From Mytilus trossulus (lineage: Eukaryota; Mollusca; Bivalvia; Mytilida; Mytilidae), in the NCBI RefSeq assembly GCF_036588685.1, contig NC_086375.1, positions 10,781,916-10,845,915 of the forward strand: DNA of 64,000 nucleotides. The letters are read 5' to 3'. The stretch's first letter is position 1. Every line of letters starts with the position of its first letter. Below, piece after piece: positions 24,606 to 37,016 of this stretch. The notes below the pieces were generated by a model that was not told the origin of the DNA, ran no database searches, and was given only the letters and a program-made list of their open reading frames with translations. The translations under genes were made by a program, and so were the position numbers.

Positions 24606-25853
24606 TTGTAAGGGTTCCGCGGAACCCAGTGTCTCGCCTACTTTTGCTGTAAATCGCAGGCTCAACAAAAATGAGGAAAAAAATCATTAAAAATATTCCT
24701 CTTAATACTATCTTTTGACTGTATAAAGAAGCTTCTGTCCAAGTTTGGTGAAAATCTAGGATTGTTAATGAATGTAATATATGTTTTGAAATTTTTAACT
24801 GCAGACTGTATGTAATGTTAACTGGAAGAAAATCTTAGTCCATTTAAAAGTAAAATACAGAAAAAATGGAGTTATCTTTTTAAAAAATTTACTTCTGGAT
24901 ACTATCTTATGATCATAAATAAGCTACTGTCCAAGTTTGGTACAAACCCAGGATAGTTTAAGAAAGTTATTAAAATTTTAAAAACTTTAATCACAGAGTG
25001 AATGCAATGTTTCCTCGCACAAAAACTAAAGTCCTTTTAAAAGTAAAATACGGAAAAAATGGATTTTTTTTTTTTAAATCTACTTCTGGATACTATCTAA
25101 TGATCATAAACAAGCTTCTGTCTAAGTTTGGTACAAACCCAGGATAGTTTAAGAAAGTTATTAAAATTTTAAAAACTTTAATCACAGAGTGAATGCAATG
25201 TTTCCTCGCACAAAAACTAAGTCCTTTTAAAAGTAAAATACGGAAAAAATGGATTTTTTTTTAAAATATACTTCTGGATACTATCTAATGATCATAAACA
25301 AGCTTCTGTCCAAGTTTGGTACAAACCGAGGATAGTTTAAGAAAGTTATAAAAATCCTAAAAACTTTAAACACAGAGTGAATGTAATGTTTCCCCGCAGA
25401 AAAAAACTAAGTCCATTTATAAGTAAAATACGGAAAAATGGAATTTTATTTTTACAAAATTTACTTCTGGATACTATCTTATGATCATAAACAAGCTTCT
25501 GTCCAAGTTTGGTAGAAATCCAGTATAGTTTAAGAAAGTTATTAAAATTTTAAAAACTTTAACCACACAGTGAATGTAATATTTCCCAGCAGAAAAAAAA
25601 CTAAGTCCATTTATAAGTAAAATACGGAAAAATGGAATTTTATTTTTACAAAATTTACTTCTGGATACTATCTTATTATCATAAACAAGCTTCTGTCCAA
25701 GTTTGGTAGAAATCCAGTATAGTTTAAGAAAGTTATTAAAATTTCAAAAACTTTAACCACAGAGTGAATATTTGTGGACGCCGCCGACGACGACGGAAAG
25801 TAGGATCGCTTAGTCTCGCTTTTTCGACTAACGTCGAAGGCTCGACAAAAACC
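24606..25853. repeat. Tandem array of ~190-bp units in a mobile-element frame
   Basis: Six units are marked by GCTTCTGTCCAAGTTTGG or variants at 24731, 24923, 25114, 25302, 25495 and 25689 (steps 188-194 bp). The array is preceded by a perfect palindrome GGGTTCCGCGGAACCC (24612-24627) and a TCTCGC…GGCTCAACAAAA block. It is followed by a similar block, TCTCGC…TTCGACTAACGTCGAA…GGCTCGACAAAA, which contains a small hairpin. Tandem units between fixed end modules recall non-autonomous Helitron-like elements of bivalves; that class is an inference. Confidence 0.75.
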
Positions 25854-28139
25854 ACCACCAAAGATTGTATAAAACAAATGCATACACATATATGAAATAG
25901 TTAGCTAGTATGGTCAAATTAGTTGCAAACAATCCTTCAAGAAATGTTGATTTACAAACCTTGTGAAATCTTCTCTGATCTATTGTATAAATCACCGATG
26001 ATAATATCACTTCAAAGATGAACATAAATTTAACAATGCAAGATATCTATGAATTTGACGAAAATCATTATTTAGATTTAAGCACGAATTCTGCTATCAG
26101 AAAAATAACATTAAAAGCAGTTCTGTTCATCCACTGTACTGTGCAACTGTTCGTCCGTCAGTCCACAGTTGGACTGTTTGTTCAGCTTCTGGTTAAATTT
26201 TTTGGTAAAGATAGTGTTTGATGAATAAACTTGAAACTAAGTACACCTGTACCCTTAGAAAAGATTTTTTTTACTTTTAATGCCAAATTAGAGTTTCCAC
26301 TCAATTTCACTGTCCACTGAACATAGAAAATGATGGTGCGAGAGGGGCATCCATATACAATGGATAATTTTTATTCTGAAAGAAATAATGACAACTTTTC
26401 TGTAAATGTACATGAAGTCGTAAAAACTCTTTAATAACTATTTAGTGTCATTTGTACACTCGTCTATCATCCTTAGTGAATGGAGTTTTGGATAGAATCG
26501 TATGAACATTATATAGAAACTATAAATTAAATCTTAGGTTCAAGGTCATTTCACTTCTATCAACAAATACTTGAATCCTCAACAAATCCAAACTTTGACA
26601 ATTTTATTCTAAGTGCATTATCTTTTTATTAGTTGTTGTTGGCTTTCAACCAGCTTAATATCCACTTGGTCTTAGTCCCAGCTACAAAATACTCCCAAAA
26701 GGGAGGGTGGGGTCTGGCTGTGCAGGATGTACAAATAGGCAGTCATATCTAAAAAGAATGGGGATGATTAATCCACTGCATAGTGAAGAGGGAACTCCAT
26801 GCTCTCTGCACATTACAAACACTTGCAATAACTCTTTGATGGGTCCAAAGGTGGTCTGCTGACAGCCAAAATTTATGTTCCTATCCCATAAACCGTCTTT
26901 TTCCAATGGCATTTCCAAACCTTGTGGAAGACTACTATTATAGATCCTACCTTTTGTATCTGTTGTTAATGTGGGTTTTTTTTCCTGACATGTATGAGCT
27001 ATTTTCCACTGGATGATTAGTAATCAATCAATCAATCAATTAGCTTTCAGTAATTTATAGTTCTCTCAGATCTACATGTAATGACCAAATTGACCATAAC
27101 TACTCAAATTGTTTGTGTGGCTTGGGGAGGGTGATGGTTTCAGAACAAAAAAATGACTGGTTGATGACTAGCCCAAAGCATAGTTTTTTTTAATATAGTA
27201 TATTCAGTGTTTAAGCCAATTAAAATTAATTGATAGATTTTCATCCCCGTCTGCCCCTCTGAAATCGTCCCACCCTGATTTTTTTATTTTAGAAAATTTA
27301 CGATTTCCAGTTTTTGTTCATGTCTGTTACCGGTAACCATTTATAATTTCGTAATTACATGTATAAAAGTGGTTGCCAATCAGAGATATTTATTCAAGAG
27401 TTTGAAAAATTATGTACATGATATAAGCTTATTTTACACTTGCCTTTAGCTCTGCCGTATGAAGAACTGGACACATGAGGGTTTTGTATGAAATAAAATT
27501 TTAAAAATAAATCCTCCCACCCGCCCCAGTTTAAAAAAAAATCTAGATGAAAATCTACTAATTAATTTTAGTTGACTTTACATGCCTATTTTATTAATGA
27601 TGGATCGTCAATATGTAATAATACTTGACTTGTATATGGATTATACTCAATCAACAATAGATATAGAAATTCTAAACAGGATGTACTGCCCACAGTTTAT
27701 TAGATATCTGGCAATGATCCTGGCATAAGCATTATAAGCTAAGACATTACTTGGTCTTTTAACAAGCATCTTTTTCCTATGCATGTTTTTGTTTGAAATT
27801 AAACTCCATGTTGCTTAAAAAAGGAAACAGTATTTCATTACCACATGATTACTAGTGACAAGGGAAATATTCAATACATATTTCCTTCAAAAAATAGAGA
27901 GTTGATATCAAGATATTTCTTTATAAATTTAAACCATTTATGATTTTTTTATTTACAAAATACATGTCACGTATAAATTATATTAGTACACAAATTATTG
28001 TTGTTGTTTTTAGACTGAAGTCTGCAATGTATGCATGTCTGCTGCTCTGTCTCCATGAACCTGAACAATGCATTTCCTTTCATTGGAACCTTGGTCCAAC
28101 AACTTTTCATAGACTGATAGATTCAGAGTGTCACATGTT
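25854..28139. other. Intergenic; no supported gene
   Basis: AT-rich region downstream of PIGF. The minus frame at 26682-26918 (…HGVPSSLCSGLIIPI…) faintly resembles the segment before the first RT motif of LINE elements but is too short to call. An (AATC)n run occurs near 27022. The PIGF 3' UTR must start below 28140; its end is unclear. Confidence 0.4.
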
Positions 28140-31100
28140 TTACGTAATTTTGATCCTTTTGATTCTGTTATAGTTTATATAAAGGTGAACAGCACCAATA
28201 ATTACACCTGTACAATATCCAAACAGTGTCCCCACTACACAGGTAATTGGCCATTCCTGAAAAAAGATATTTATAAATAAAACAAAAATATATTGAATTT
28301 CTTCAATAAGCAGTATATGTGAAAGAAAACACGGAAAATTATGAAATTATCAAGACATTGCAATCAACAACAAAATTTGATGTATTAATAAACAATTAAC
28401 AAATTCTTCCATTGTTTCAAAGGGAAATATGTGTTAAGTAGACATGACTTGAGAAACTTATGCAAGATGATTATTTGTAAAAGACGGGATACTTTAACAA
28501 CAATACAATTGCTTTCATAAATCAACAAATTTTGTCATAATTCCATTGCATGTATTAGGAGCTGTTGTTTTGAGCATTGCATTGTTTCTTCTTCATAGAG
28601 GTTGACATAGGAAATGGTTCTATGTTTCATGTACTGAACTTATGCAAATATTCTTACATCTACATGTAATTTACTTTCAATAACTGCCATCTACGTTTGA
28701 CAATGCATTATAATTTATACAGTATTGACCATGTGTTTTCAATCTGATTTAAATACACTTCTTGTGTCCAAGCTCCACTTTCAAGAAAGTAACAATTCTT
28801 AATTCTAGTTTCTATTGTAAGCATCAACAGATTGCAAAATTGTCTTCACTTAAGATCCATTTACCTGCCATGGTCTATCCCAGTCCAGTGGTATGGGGAA
28901 AGCTCCTAACCAGGCTCCTACTATACTACATATGGTGGAGAAATACACAATAGACTCTGCTCCCAGTTCTGGACTACAATTGAAATATTGATCATTAAAA
29001 GAAAGATCATCATGTGTTTAGAACAATCAATTATTTATTCATAATATAAAATATATAATTTTATGAAATTGTGCAGATACATCCAATTAATGTATAATAT
29101 TTTAAGAAGTGACCTTTTGATTTCCATAGATACGAGAATGCACTGTACATCAAATAATTTCTAAAGCCAAGTCTCTTCCTTTCTTGTATCGGAAAAGTAA
29201 AAGGAGATTTACACAATACAATATATATATACTAAGTTTACACCATATGCCTTTATCTGTAGAAAACATTAACTGTACAAATATTCAAGTTTAACAAAAA
29301 ATATAGATGTTGACTTTCAAGTCAAAACTGACAATTATCAGAAATTCATTGTTAAAACATACATTTTTGTATTTCTATAAATATAGAAAATTTTGTCAAA
29401 ACCTTAGGTCTTATTTTCTTCTACATGTACCTGAATAACCAAAATACATCTTTTTTTAAAAAGTCAACAGTACTTGTATCTTTGAATTTCAACAAATAGC
29501 ATTTTTTATTCAACTTAAACGATAGTAAAACAAAAGAAAATTACCTGTTTTGTGCAAATATTCTGATCCATTGCACTGTATTGGTACCCATCACACACAG
29601 AGCTGGTAATACAACTGTAGCTGACATGGTCATACCAAAGTGAAATGTCTCTGCTGAGGACCTAATAATGTAAGGTAATAATCATTAAATGTTAAAACTG
29701 TACTCTAATCGTTAAATGACATTTGTCAACTTGTTTTTTCTATAAATAAAGATTTGTCTTTTCTCATTTGATTTTGAAGTTGAGAGATAAGTGAATATGG
29801 TCTTTATGCCAACTTGATGGTTGATATTTTTGAGACTTAGCATAATACTACCTGTCCTTCCGTTTATGTTTTGGAGTCACAGACTCATTTACATATTTAT
29901 AACCCCAAAATCTATTTTTATTTTATTTATATTTTTAAAGTGTACCCACATTTTACAAAAATTTCCAAATAGTAATGTTGTTGTATTTTTCATCTTAATT
30001 TTGAAATAATATAAAAATATTTCACAGAACTTAGGAGCAGCTACATGTAGGTAAATGCTACCAAGAAAATGGTCATAGATATTAAATTGTAAAATTTTAA
30101 ATTCATTTTTCTTATATTCATCTATATTATAAAAATAAAGTTTCATTTAGCAGGAATATCTATATTATTTTCTATTTCCAGTCAATTTTTATCCCATAAA
30201 ACAACATTGAAATATTAGCAGTACAAAGACTTTACAAATCAGGTTATAAATATATTTGGTGAAATTTTAATGTGAATGTGTAAATGTGAGTTGTTATTTA
30301 TCAGATGGTTTGAATCTTTTTGTCTGAATGGTGAATATTAAATAGACATGTACTTTCCTTATCAAATGTTGATAATAATGTTTATAAGTAATTTTTGATG
30401 CTAAGGGTAGTCTTATATTCACTTTACTCACTCTAAGAATGGTGCACCAAATAAAACTGCTATTACATGAAAAAATATTGATGAACAAAATAACAGTGAT
30501 CCATTCTTCAAAATTAATCTTATCTGAAATAAAAAAATATATGTTTATGACTTTATGTACAAGTTCCATTAAACATTAAAGGTAAAAATTGATAATTTGA
30601 ATTATTATTGCGAATCCTATCATAGTTTTCCACAGATTCACCTGCAAGTTACCTGTCCATTTAAACTTTTGTAAGTTCTATTGTCCAATCTAACAAATAC
30701 AACAGGTATTGTTCTCTGTTTAGTTAATTCAGTGGGACCTTTAACTTTCTTGCAAGAGAAATCTATCAGTCACTGATTAATTTACCTGAACAAAAAATTG
30801 AACTGTCAATGATGGAAATACATGTACAAATAAGTAATTATAAAACTGCATGTGCTGTTGTTTTTTTTAAATCAATAACACATTTTCAATCTGTTTGATA
30901 TAAACACTGATTTAAAAATCAAAAGTTGATTTCTGATCAAATTTCAACATTTTACCTATTAAAATTTTCTATTATTTAGTCTGTTCACAAATAAAAACTT
31001 AAAATGATAATGTTTAAAATAAAGGTCTTCATAAAATATGTATTCTTTATAACTGAAGAACCATGAAAAACATGTAGATTCTTTGAAACAAAAATGCATG

Positions 31101-32303
31101 CAGTACTTATCAGAAATAAACTTTTCATAATTAAATCAGTGTTTATATTGAACAGATTGAACATATATTATTGATATTGAATAACTACTGTATCACATGC
31201 AGTTTATGTGAGTTTATACATGTATTTCAATCAACAAAGAAGATATTTTTTTGGTCAGGCAAATTGATCAATGGGTGATAGATTTCTCCTAGAAGAAATT
31301 TAAATGTTCAAGTGAATAAATTACACAGAGAACTATAGCTATTTTATTGATTCAATGGGACAGGTAAACTTGCAAAAGTTTAAATACCTTGGTAAAGAGC
31401 AAACAACTCTGTGGAAAACTTTCATTTGGTTCGCTATAATATAAACTTCACAATAAAATGCCATTTTTTGATTGGCTAATTCAAGGGTATTAATTTACTC
31501 TATCACATGGATGAGAGGGTGACATTTTTTTTTTAATATTACCCTCTTGTCCAGACAAATCAAAAATCAATACTTTAAAGGACAATGAATTGAATTTACT
31601 TCAAGTTATTAAAGACAATGCCGAAGCTCTACATTTTAGCTCAGATTCTATTATTTGACTGTTTAAATAAAAAAATAAAATATCTTGCTTCACTTCTGTT
31701 GATTTTTTTAATCCTGTAAGGTTGTTATGTACATGACGTCCCTAGAAAGTACTTTTAAATAAAATTCATCTGTAAAACAACAGGTCTCTATCAGGGGAAG
31801 GTATGTGGCCGCCATATCGTGGGCTACTGCGGGAAGGTATGTGGCCAGTCTATCTAGGGTTACCGCTTGTCTCTTCCACTGCTTCTATTTATATGGATAG
31901 TCGACCTTTGTATGGATAGAAACAAGTGCCTGTTCCAAATGTTGGGCAAAGGTTATAAACGTACCAATTTAATCAGTAATTTCTTAGAAGAAAGGGAGGG
32001 CTGTGTTTACTTCATGACATTGATTATTTCATACATTCTTACTTTTGATAGTATCCCTGCATTCCTTTGAGATGTACCTCCATGACTATTCATAAAATTG
32101 TAAAAAATGATATTGAATATGCTAATGACCAATATAAATAGTTTTGTGACAATAAAGCGATATTTAACTATACTAAACAGACTTTCATTGTTTATGCTAA
32201 AGAACAATAACATCAATGTACTAATTGAGAATATAAGATGTCCTTTTAGTAAGGAATTTAGAGTTTCTTTCGCTGGCAAACGATTTGCCATGGGGGCTGA
32301 CAT
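28140..32303 (-). CDS. PIGF: PIGF, GPI-anchor biosynthesis class F protein (5 exons)
   Basis: Exons, minus strand: 32043-32303 (ATG at 32303), 30432-30523, 29545-29661, 28865-28973, 28140-28256 (TAA). Every junction is GT/AG and phases match, giving 231 aa against about 219 in human. The strongest signature is GAWLGAFPIPLDWDRPWQ followed across an intron by EWPITCVVGTLFGYCTGV, the C-terminal core of PIGF. FFHVIAVLFGAPFLE in exon 2 matches the central core. The protein is very hydrophobic, with several membrane spans, including two in exon 1. In the ER, PIGF partners PIGO or PIGG and is needed for adding ethanolamine phosphate to the GPI mannoses. The lysine/arginine-rich C-end (NRIKRIKIT) is typical. 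Intron 1 contains a large foldback repeat. It is head-to-head with FBXO48. Confidence 0.95.
30630..31432. repeat. Long imperfect foldback in PIGF intron 1
   Basis: The left arm (about 30630-30905) has TTTTCCACAGATTCACCTGC, AAGTTACCTGTCC, GAGAAATCTATCA and CAATCTGTTTGATATAAACACTGATTTAA. These pair in reverse order with the right arm (about 31125-31432): TTAAATCAGTGTTTATATTG, TGATAGATTTCTCC, GGACAGGTAAACTTGC and TGTGGAAAACTTTC. Total about 800 bp, no coding capacity. Confidence 0.7.
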
Positions 32304-32560
32304 CTTTGTTTACGATCCGATTGCTTCCCTTGGAAAACTTCCGGTTTCTGTCAAAACAAATACACGCGAGCGTCAGTTGTTCATGTCAATACACATCTTA
32401 ACGTTTTAGAGGAAAGAGACTGAAAACGGGAATATTTTTGTCATTTTAGGTATTTATATTTTTCATTTATCAAACACAATAGTTATTGAAAGCTAAAATA
32501 TTCGGATAGAAGTGCCACGCCCCCTTCACACCAAATTTTGGACATCTGTTTTCGTTCTCA
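32304..32560. promoter_or_regulatory. Shared divergent promoter of PIGF and FBXO48
   Basis: The region upstream of the PIGF ATG contains ACTTCCGG (32337-32344), an ETS-family site (CCGGAAGT on the minus strand) 34 bp from the start codon. A GC-box-like CCACGCCCC (about 32515-32523) lies towards FBXO48. There is no TATA box at a suitable distance. This is typical of housekeeping bidirectional promoters; the role is inferred from motif and arrangement. Confidence 0.5.
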
Positions 32561-33204
32561 TAAATGCAACCATAGAAAAGGGCGTCAGATATGTTTTCTG
32601 ATTGTTTCTGGAATAAGCAACCTAAGCAGAAAAATAGCTTTGACTTCTGAATACCTTAAATTAAAACATTTAAACAGGGAAATAATGAGGATTGCTTATG
32701 GGAAAGGGAGGGGGATCTTCATGAAGAGTAATGGTAAGAAATCTTGCTAAACGGCATTAATGGTAATTTTTGGTGCATGAGGTTAAAATGTACACCTTCT
32801 TTTAGACAATAAAAAAAAAGAATCATTAAGATGAATCACGTTAGTTTTTTTCCAAAAAAAGTGTATTGATAATTATTTGAGGCTTCTGACAAATCTCAGT
32901 ACAGATTTAACAAATTGATGCTAACAGTAGCTTACATATTTCTGTTTCAATGTTCTATGAAATGTTTTCCCCAAAATTATCCAAGATCCACTGCAGCAGT
33001 TCCCTTATAATTGCAAGTTAAAATGTTGTGTACCTGTGACTCAACTTTAGTCATTGATTTCAGGCGATACTGGGTTATAATACATCACAATGAGACACCA
33101 ATCCAACAAAATATGATATTTGTAGTAGTAAAAAAAGGGAGGTTATCATACAAATGTACATTATATCATGGTAATTTTTGTTATTTTTTTTTAAAGGTAC
33201 ACAA

Positions 33205-34090
33205 ATGTGTGACAGTTTGACCACAATTGATGAGCTACCAAATGAAATTCTACTTGTGATATTTAGCTACTGTAATGTTGATTCATTGAACAATTCTTCA
33301 TTGGTTTGTAAGAGATGGAATGTTGTGATTGGTCAATCAGACATTTTATGGAAAGAACTATGTTCTTCCTTGCATGAAACCAGGAGGCTGATACAAACAG
33401 ACAGGGAGCTTGGTAGATCTTGGCAGGTAATAATTTGGAAAGAAAGGGTTTTATAAGATACAAATTATTTGTATACTCAAAAAGAACAGTTCATGATATA
33501 ATAAAGCAGAGACTAAAAATCACTTAAAGCACTGACAAAAACAGATTACAGGTTAGAACTTGTGCAGTGTTAAAGTTGCAATGTAAAATGCAAAATAAAG
33601 TCTCCAAGTCCTATGTATTTATGTTTCCTGAAATCAAGTTATTATTTTTTTCAATGCACATCCAGTCTAACTACTGGAAAAAAGCTTTTAACAAATACTA
33701 CAAACCAAACAAAAATACAATACATCATTCTTTTATTACTTTTTTTTAAACATGATCAGGCGGACAAGGGACATTTCGTCCTTAAACTGTACCACTCTGC
33801 CCTTAAATCCTTTTTAGAACACTGATGTGTTCATTTAACTTTTCATATGCATGTGCACATATATATCTTAAAATATGAATTTACATACTTTTGCATATAT
33901 TGACAGTTCCAAATGTATTTTTCAGGCATCATTCAAGATGAATTACAACACTAACGAGACAAAGAAGAAATGGAAGAAAGGAGAGTTTAGTAATCCAAAA
34001 AATTACCAAGCACTGCCAACTAAACTGGTTTGTAAAATGGACGATGAGAGCTGGGGTGAAATATTCCAGATGGAACTGGATCGTTGTTGA
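33205..34090 (+). CDS. FBXO48: FBXO48-like F-box protein (2 coding exons)
   Basis: Coding exons are 33205-33426 and 33926-34090 (TGA), joined TGG CAG|gtaata … ttcag|GCA in phase 0, giving 128 aa. The F-box is near residues 8-54 (IDELPNEILLVIFSYCNVDS … LVCKRWNVVIGQSDILWKELC). After it, GRSWQ, KKKWKKGEFSN and the C-end DDESWGEIFQMELDRC match the human FBXO48 pattern SW…HEW..G.YSN…DTWGEILEAELER. F-box proteins bind SKP1 to bring substrates to an SCF ubiquitin ligase. A non-coding or coding 5' exon is likely: an acceptor (AAAG|GTACACAA) precedes the ATG, and a donor at 32734 (AATG|gtaaga) would join in frame to an upstream ATG at 32685. That would give about 20 more residues, nearer the 155 aa of human. 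Confidence 0.9.
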
Positions 34091-35700
34091 TTCATATTTC
34101 CATTTTACTTAAGATACTAGTAGAAATGAAGAATAAATATGAACAGCCTACTAAAAGGATTTAAAAAAAAGACTAAAATTGATGATTACCAATGACAAAT
34201 TCATTGCATACTTAATGTTTCAAGTACCATGAGGCCAGAAAGTTTTGATGCTCAGTTTAATTTTGAGAAAAACCTGAAAAAAAACATCTTGTTTGGTTTT
34301 TAATTTAAAAAAAAATGTTTTAAAGTAAATATATAAACAGAGATCTACCGCAATAGCTTAAATATTATTCTTTATAAGCATAAGGACTAAATGACATGTA
34401 CAAAAAACTTGTTGTCTCACTGTTGAAGACTTAATCTATTATAACAATCTATTATAGGGCAGCTTGAAAATACATGTATTTTCATTATATTATTAATGGT
34501 TTCAGGTTATTTTTGTATTTATCAAATTTTTTATTTTTTTTTATGTTTATGTTTTTGTTTATTTAATTTATGATAAGTTTTATGATTTAGTTTTATTTGC
34601 AAGTTGTTTTCTCTGTAGCTATATATAGATGTACAGAATATATGTTTGTTGTTTTCATATGGAAGTAAATGAGATATATATATATCAAAACCTTTAAAGC
34701 AGGCAATATTGTTCATATTGATGAAGAATATTATTAAAACTGCTTAGACTGAACATAAATTACCTAAATTCCATATTGATGTACTTAACTATTTTAAACA
34801 GAGTTTAAACAATACAAGTTTTTCATGTTATATTTGTTTTCAAGAGTTATGTCTCTTTATAACATATATTAAGACACAATTTAGATTTATATTCTACAAA
34901 GCTTCTTTGCCAATTCTCAAAGATACAGACAAAACTATTTGATTTCATCATTTATCAAGACCTTGTAATTTGCAAAGGGAGATAATTTCGACCAAATTGT
35001 GTTTAATTCAGGGGGAGACAATTTAAGTAAACATTAACATTGTATTCAGAAAACATGAAAGATTTAAACATATATTTTATTTCTTATCATTCAGAAAATT
35101 ATTTTATGGAATTAATAACCAAATGGTGATTTCTATTGGTGAATTTTTGCTTGATTTTTACATCCTCCTTAATCAGTATGAGATAAATACAATTTGGAAC
35201 ATTCAATAGTTTATTAAACTATTGAACATTTCGTTCAGTCATTTTGTACATTTGATTGACCAAATACATATCAAATTTAGCGACTTTTTGGAGATACTGG
35301 CTATCATTGTATATATACAGGTATATGTAGACGTATATTTTAGACATTTTGTCCTACACATTTTTTTTACCATCTTGCAGGATGTTTTTTTTTATTTAGA
35401 AAAAAATCATCCTCATAACACACAGAGTTTGGCCCAAAAAAATCTGTTTTTGTGTTGATTTAATCATTATGCAGTAGATTTTAATTTTTATTTTTTTATC
35501 AGGTCTGGAACTTGATTTTATGGGAGTGATTGTTTATTTATGAGTGATTGTTTTATTGCTTTGTTTGTTTATGAAAGTATATTGTTTGGTGTGTTTATTT
35601 AATTTATTTTTAGTGTTTTAACATATGACATTGATTGTTGTAGAGTATATTCTCAACTGTGCTCATCACAGGCTGTGCTTGTAAATAAATAAAATCATTT
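34091..35700 (+). other. FBXO48 3' UTR candidate
   Basis: AATAAA occurs 42 bp after the stop (34132-34137), and a stronger cluster AATAAATAAAATCA lies near 35684. No other gene is seen. The region also has a short palindrome around 35202-35226. Confidence 0.4.
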
Positions 35701-36022
35701 TATAATAATTTTTATTATTTCTCATCCATGTAACCAACACTTTTACATTCTAACAACTAGTTTATACACCACATTGTAATAATTAGCACACTTCATGATC
35801 AAAATGTGTTTGTAATAGTACATGTAAACCTTAGTACACATATCAAAATGCAAATACACTGCCACTGTTAATAAGTCTAACTCAAATGACATCATAAGAA
35901 AACTACCTATTGTTATGTTAAGGATTGACAGAAATGGTTGTGAAACAAGTATACAATAAATATTGACATACCATAAAATTAAAACTACAGGAATGTGTCA
36001 CAAAATTACAAAAACCAACCAA

Positions 36023-36112
36023 CATTTATATCTATATATTAAATACATAATTTTCTCATTTTTCTCTCCTTTTTGTAATAAATATTATGTATTTAATATA
36101 TAGATATAAATG
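36023..36112. repeat. Perfect 29-bp inverted repeat
   Basis: 36023-36051 and 36084-36112 are exact reverse complements (each contains TATCTATATATTAAATACAT or its complement) separated by 32 bp. It is AT-rich and would fold as a long perfect hairpin. It may be a tiny MITE; no gene association is visible. Confidence 0.9.
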
Positions 36113-37016
36113 TATAGGAATGAAAATATCATATTTGGTTCATAATAAAAAGTGAAGATGACTAAGGGTGATATGGGTAAAATGACAATTCAACTATCAC
36201 CCAACAACATATAGTAACAAACAGTTTAACATCTATTAGTGCTCTTCCATATTCAGCAGGCTCTCAAAACATATAGTCAAATGGTCGGTAACACATAGTA
36301 AGTTTTCAATTGCATAGAGATTCAACAAGTTGTTAATTCAACTAAAATATAAGATGTGGTCTCAAAACATATCATTGAAATTATAGCAGTTTCACTGTTT
36401 GAAAAACACTTATTTTGATTATTCAAAAGCTAAATATTTTTTAACTATAGAACATAATTTAAGCTGTCAGCTAATTTTTACAGAGTTATCTCCCTGTAGT
36501 GTTATGTACCACCGTGATGGTATGGTTTGTTATTTAACAAGAACCAATAGACAGTAACAACATGTGACAAATATCTTCAAGTGATTAAAGTTGAAAAGAA
36601 AAAAAATCTTTCATCATGAATAAAATTATTACCTCTATAGTGTAAATAATACGACTGTCTGTATCGGTATGGTAATTTAGAAATGATTACAGCAATTTCA
36701 GGATTTTATTTAATAGAAAAAAACAAAGGACATGGGATTAAGACTACACTATTCAGACTTTGCTCTATATTAACTTTACACATATATTAATGGTCAAAAA
36801 CAAGAAAAATTTCAATTTCTTAAGACACAAAACTAAAAAAAAATAATACACAATGATTAAATAAATAAAGCACTTGAAGCAATTATAATAGTTATACTAA
36901 AGAAAAATGTTAAAACAAGATATTAAATAACTTTTTTATAACACACAGTATCAGTAAATACTAGAGTATAATCCAGGTTATTATAATGGTAAAAATTAAA
37001 GAAGAAAATAATTATT
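36113..37016. other. No gene seen
   Basis: AT-rich sequence between the ends of FBXO48 (plus) and the DEX1-like gene (minus). It may contain UTR of either. Confidence 0.35.

Noticed and set aside
26682-26918. Possible LINE RT fragment (…HGVPSSLCSGLIIPI…)
   Set aside because: Only ~30 residues look suggestive and no RT core motif follows, so I left it unannotated.
35202-35226. 25-bp palindrome TTCAATAGTTT…AAACTATTGAA
   Set aside because: AT-rich and single; could be chance or a tiny insertion scar, so no separate claim is made.
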